DNA of 64,000 nucleotides from CAVUXJ01 sp963814975 (GTDB taxonomy: Bacteria; Acidobacteriota; Vicinamibacteria; Vicinamibacterales; CAVVIG01): assembly GCA_963814975.1 (NCBI GenBank), contig CAWFFB010000014.1, positions 372,001-436,000 of the forward strand, in the 5' to 3' direction. The notes beneath the pieces were generated by a model. That model ran no database searches, had not been told where the DNA came from, and saw only the letters and a program-made list of their open reading frames with translations. The position numbers and the translations under genes were made by a program. Positions 62,439 to 64,000 of the stretch are shown here, one piece after another (the first letter of the stretch is position 1; each line of letters opens with the position of its first letter).

Positions 62439-63085
62439 TATCGGACAGAGACCTGCGAGAGCTGCTGGCGCAATGTCAGCAACCCGGTACGAATGCGTGT
62501 CTTCACCGTGCCGAGCGGCAGCTTATGCCGTTCCGCCAGTTCGGACTGGGTGAGCCCTAGATAATATGCCTCCTCGATCAGCTCCCGCTGCTCGCGCGGG
62601 ATCGCTTCGAGGGCGCGCGCGACGGTACGCTGCTGCTCGCCGAGCCACGCACTGGTCTCTGGATTCTCACTCAACTGGGGCTCGAACGGCACCGATTCGA
62701 CAGCGCGGACGCGGGTCGCGTTCGCCCGGAGGCGATCGATTGCCCGGTTCCGCGCGATGCGGACCAGCCATGCTGCTGGCGAACCAATGGCCGCATCGTA
62801 TGTTTCGGCCCGGTTCCACACGGTCACAAACACTTCCTGCAGGACCTCTTCCGCCTCGCCGCGATTGCGCAGGATGCGTAGGATCAGCCCATACAGCATC
62901 CGGCTGTGGCGATCGTACAGCTCGCCGACCGCGTCCGCATCGCGAGACAGAATGCGCTCGATCAGCGCGACATCTACGCGCCCGCCTGCTGAACTCTGGG
63001 TTCCTGAATCCCAGGATTTCAAAGCACTGCATTGTAACGTACGGGTCTGGGGAGCTCGCGCTCCGTCGCTCGTTCGTAGACGCAA
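62438..63085 (-). CDS. ECF sigma-70 factor
   Basis: A sigma factor of up to 215 residues. Region 2: GELYDRHSRMLYGLILRILRNRGEAEEVLQEVFVTVW (in part). Region 4: AIPREQRELIEEAYYLGLTQSELAERHKLPLGTVKTRI (in part). This resembles the ECF11/RpoE-like group that pairs with cupin ChrR proteins. The listed start is a TTG; the true start is uncertain because the first 36 residues are unlike sigma factors. It forms a two-gene unit with the cupin gene. Confidence 0.85.
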   Translation of the reverse strand: MRLRTSDGARAPQTRTLQCSALKSWDSGTQSSAGGRVDVALIERILSRDADAVGELYDRHSRMLYGLILRILRNRGEAEEVLQEVFVTVWNRAETYDAAIGSPAAWLVRIARNRAIDRLRANATRVRAVESVPFEPQLSENPETSAWLGEQQRTVARALEAIPREQRELIEEAYYLGLTQSELAERHKLPLGTVKTRIRTGLLTLRQQLSQVSVR

Positions 63086-63102
63086 ACCGCCATCCCGCCT
63101 GA

Positions 63103-63519
63103 TTAAACCGCGGCGGCGACAGCGTATGCGGTATTGATCGCCGCGCTGTCGGTGAACTCCTGGAACTCAGTCACCTTGCCGATCCGTAATGTGAACACCA
63201 TCACAAAATCAGAATCGAAGCCTGTGCCGGCTGGTGTGGTAGCCGTGTAATGTCCGAGCGCGACCACCTTACTGCCGCTGGCGATGAATTCGCTTGGATC
63301 GAAGCGAGAGAAGTGCACGTTCTCGGTCACCTGCGTGAGGAATTCGCCAACCTGCGTCATACCGCGACGCTCGCCGGCCGTCGGGACGTGCGGTCCTGCA
63401 CCGTACACCCCTTTCCACACGATACCGTCCTCAAGCTTCTCGAGAATGCCCTGAACGTCGCCGCGGCTGAACGCCGGGTACGCTTCCTGCACGACCTTTG
63501 TGTTCTGTGCTTCCTGCAT
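63103..63519 (-). CDS. SnoaL/NTF2-like protein
   Basis: A 138-residue protein of the SnoaL-like polyketide-cyclase/NTF2 fold. Motifs are VVQEAYPAFSRGDVQGILEKL, IVWKGVYGAG, GEFLTQVTENVHFSRFDPSEFIASG (in part) and KVTEFQEFTDSAAI. The cone-shaped fold binds small hydrophobic molecules, and catalysis cannot be predicted. It lies just upstream of the sigma gene on the same strand, so it may be a member of that regulon. Confidence 0.85.
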   Translation of the reverse strand: MQEAQNTKVVQEAYPAFSRGDVQGILEKLEDGIVWKGVYGAGPHVPTAGERRGMTQVGEFLTQVTENVHFSRFDPSEFIASGSKVVALGHYTATTPAGTGFDSDFVMVFTLRIGKVTEFQEFTDSAAINTAYAVAAAV

Positions 63520-63586
63520 GGCTCACCTCCATCCGGTATTTACGGACGGGTGACACAAACGGATTTGTCCAGGTCACCTACCGTCG

Positions 63587-64000
63587 CTACGGCGCAACGG
63601 TAAACATCTGGAACGGCCCCCAGTTGTAAGGGCGTGCAAAGCTGCCGCCCTGCTGGACCAGGAAGAGTTTGGCGCTCCTCAGCGCGCGCGACGGGGATGC
63701 ACCCGCCCGAAGTCCGGCGTAGACACGGTCCATCAGCTCGGCGGTGGATCGGTCGTCCACATCCCACAGCCCAGCGATGACCCGGCGCGCCCCCGCGCGA
63801 AGAAACGCCCACGAAAAGCCAATCAGCCCCTCCCCGGCATAGGAGCGTTCGCCGGCGCTTCGGCAGGCGGAGACCGTGACGAGGTCGGCTTCGAGCGGGT
63901 GCGCCGCGACGTCGCGCGCGTACAACTTGGAAGCGCCCTCTGGTCCAGACAGGATGACCGCCGAGTCCAGAGGGCTCTCGACATTCGCCGTCGCGTGGGC
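63587..64000 (-). CDS. CHAT-domain protein, 5' part beyond window
   Basis: The last 137 or so residues of a CHAT (caspase-like) protein. LVTVSACRSAGERSYAGEGLIGFSWAFLRAGA (in part) carries the catalytic Cys in SACRSAG, followed by VIAGLWDVDDRSTAELM and YNWGPFQMF, the standard C-terminal motifs. The catalytic His would lie beyond the right edge. CHAT proteins often carry N-terminal TPR repeats and act as proteases in signalling or defence. The frame is open to the end of the window. Confidence 0.85.
   Translation of the reverse strand, partial: AHATANVESPLDSAVILSGPEGASKLYARDVAAHPLEADLVTVSACRSAGERSYAGEGLIGFSWAFLRAGARRVIAGLWDVDDRSTAELMDRVYAGLRAGASPSRALRSAKLFLVQQGGSFARPYNWGPFQMFTVAP

Noticed and set aside
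63587..64000. CHAT protein as part of a gasdermin or CRISPR-linked defence system
   Set aside because: Only the C-terminal part is visible and no gasdermin, TPR partner or cas gene is in the window.

Overview
The window is high-GC DNA from a Gram-negative bacterium. Kdo/heptose lipopolysaccharide genes, c-type cytochromes, a TonB-receptor/YfiR remnant, ECF sigma factors paired with anti-sigma proteins, and several DUF families common in soil bacteria suggest Acidobacteriota (a Vicinamibacteria-like lineage). That placement is inferred from gene content only. A tRNA-Sec gene, and a truncated gene at the left edge that may be fdhE, suggest that the organism makes selenoproteins.

Layout. 0-7.8 kb: erpA-like gene, a Fur-ferritin fusion, PHP phosphoesterase, methyltransferase, a degenerate ABC protein reading in frame into a DUF4399 protein, two cold-shock proteins, a broken HAD gene and tRNA-Sec. 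7.2-12.1 kb: MocA-like nucleotidyltransferase, exported FAH-family enzyme, YVTN propeller and a metallo-beta-lactamase-fold protein. 12.1-23.1 kb: LPS inner-core block (kdtA, lpxK, lpxL-like, waaF, gmhB, hldE kinase and adenylyltransferase halves, waaC), with nadE and a family-2 glycosyltransferase on the other strand. 23.2-32.5 kb: tRNA-Val and tRNA-Asp, then an accessory region with three integrase remnants, a serine resolvase, an RHH protein, a beta-helix protein and a VOC protein. Its first part is bounded by a 14-bp repeat of the tRNA-Asp 3' end.

33-37 kb holds three exported proteins of unknown function. 37.8-46.5 kb is an apparent osmoadaptation locus: a membrane-anchored PDZ protein, a CPA-type antiporter, a single 919-residue protein joining a second antiporter to a GT20 trehalose-6-phosphate synthase, trehalose-6-phosphate phosphatase, an MscS-like channel protein, a glucosyl/mannosylglycerate-synthase-like glycosyltransferase and a 3' remnant of trehalose synthase. 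46.8-50.9 kb is a sulfur-oxidation block: exported DsrE-like protein, cytochrome c, SoxC, SoxD-like cytochrome and a MOSC protein. 51.9-64 kb: two DUF2157-like membrane proteins, an ABC-F ATPase, a polysaccharide deacetylase, two sigma/anti-sigma pairs, a TPR protein, a DUF4331 protein, a SnoaL-like protein and a truncated CHAT protein.

Many otherwise conserved genes between 5 and 26 kb and between 54 and 60 kb carry single-base frameshifts, often in short homopolymers (nadE, hldE kinase, ABC-F). No obvious frameshift was seen in the intact genes from 26 to 54 kb. I read most of them as assembly or sequencing indels rather than true pseudogenes. They are annotated over their full extent and marked as frameshifted.
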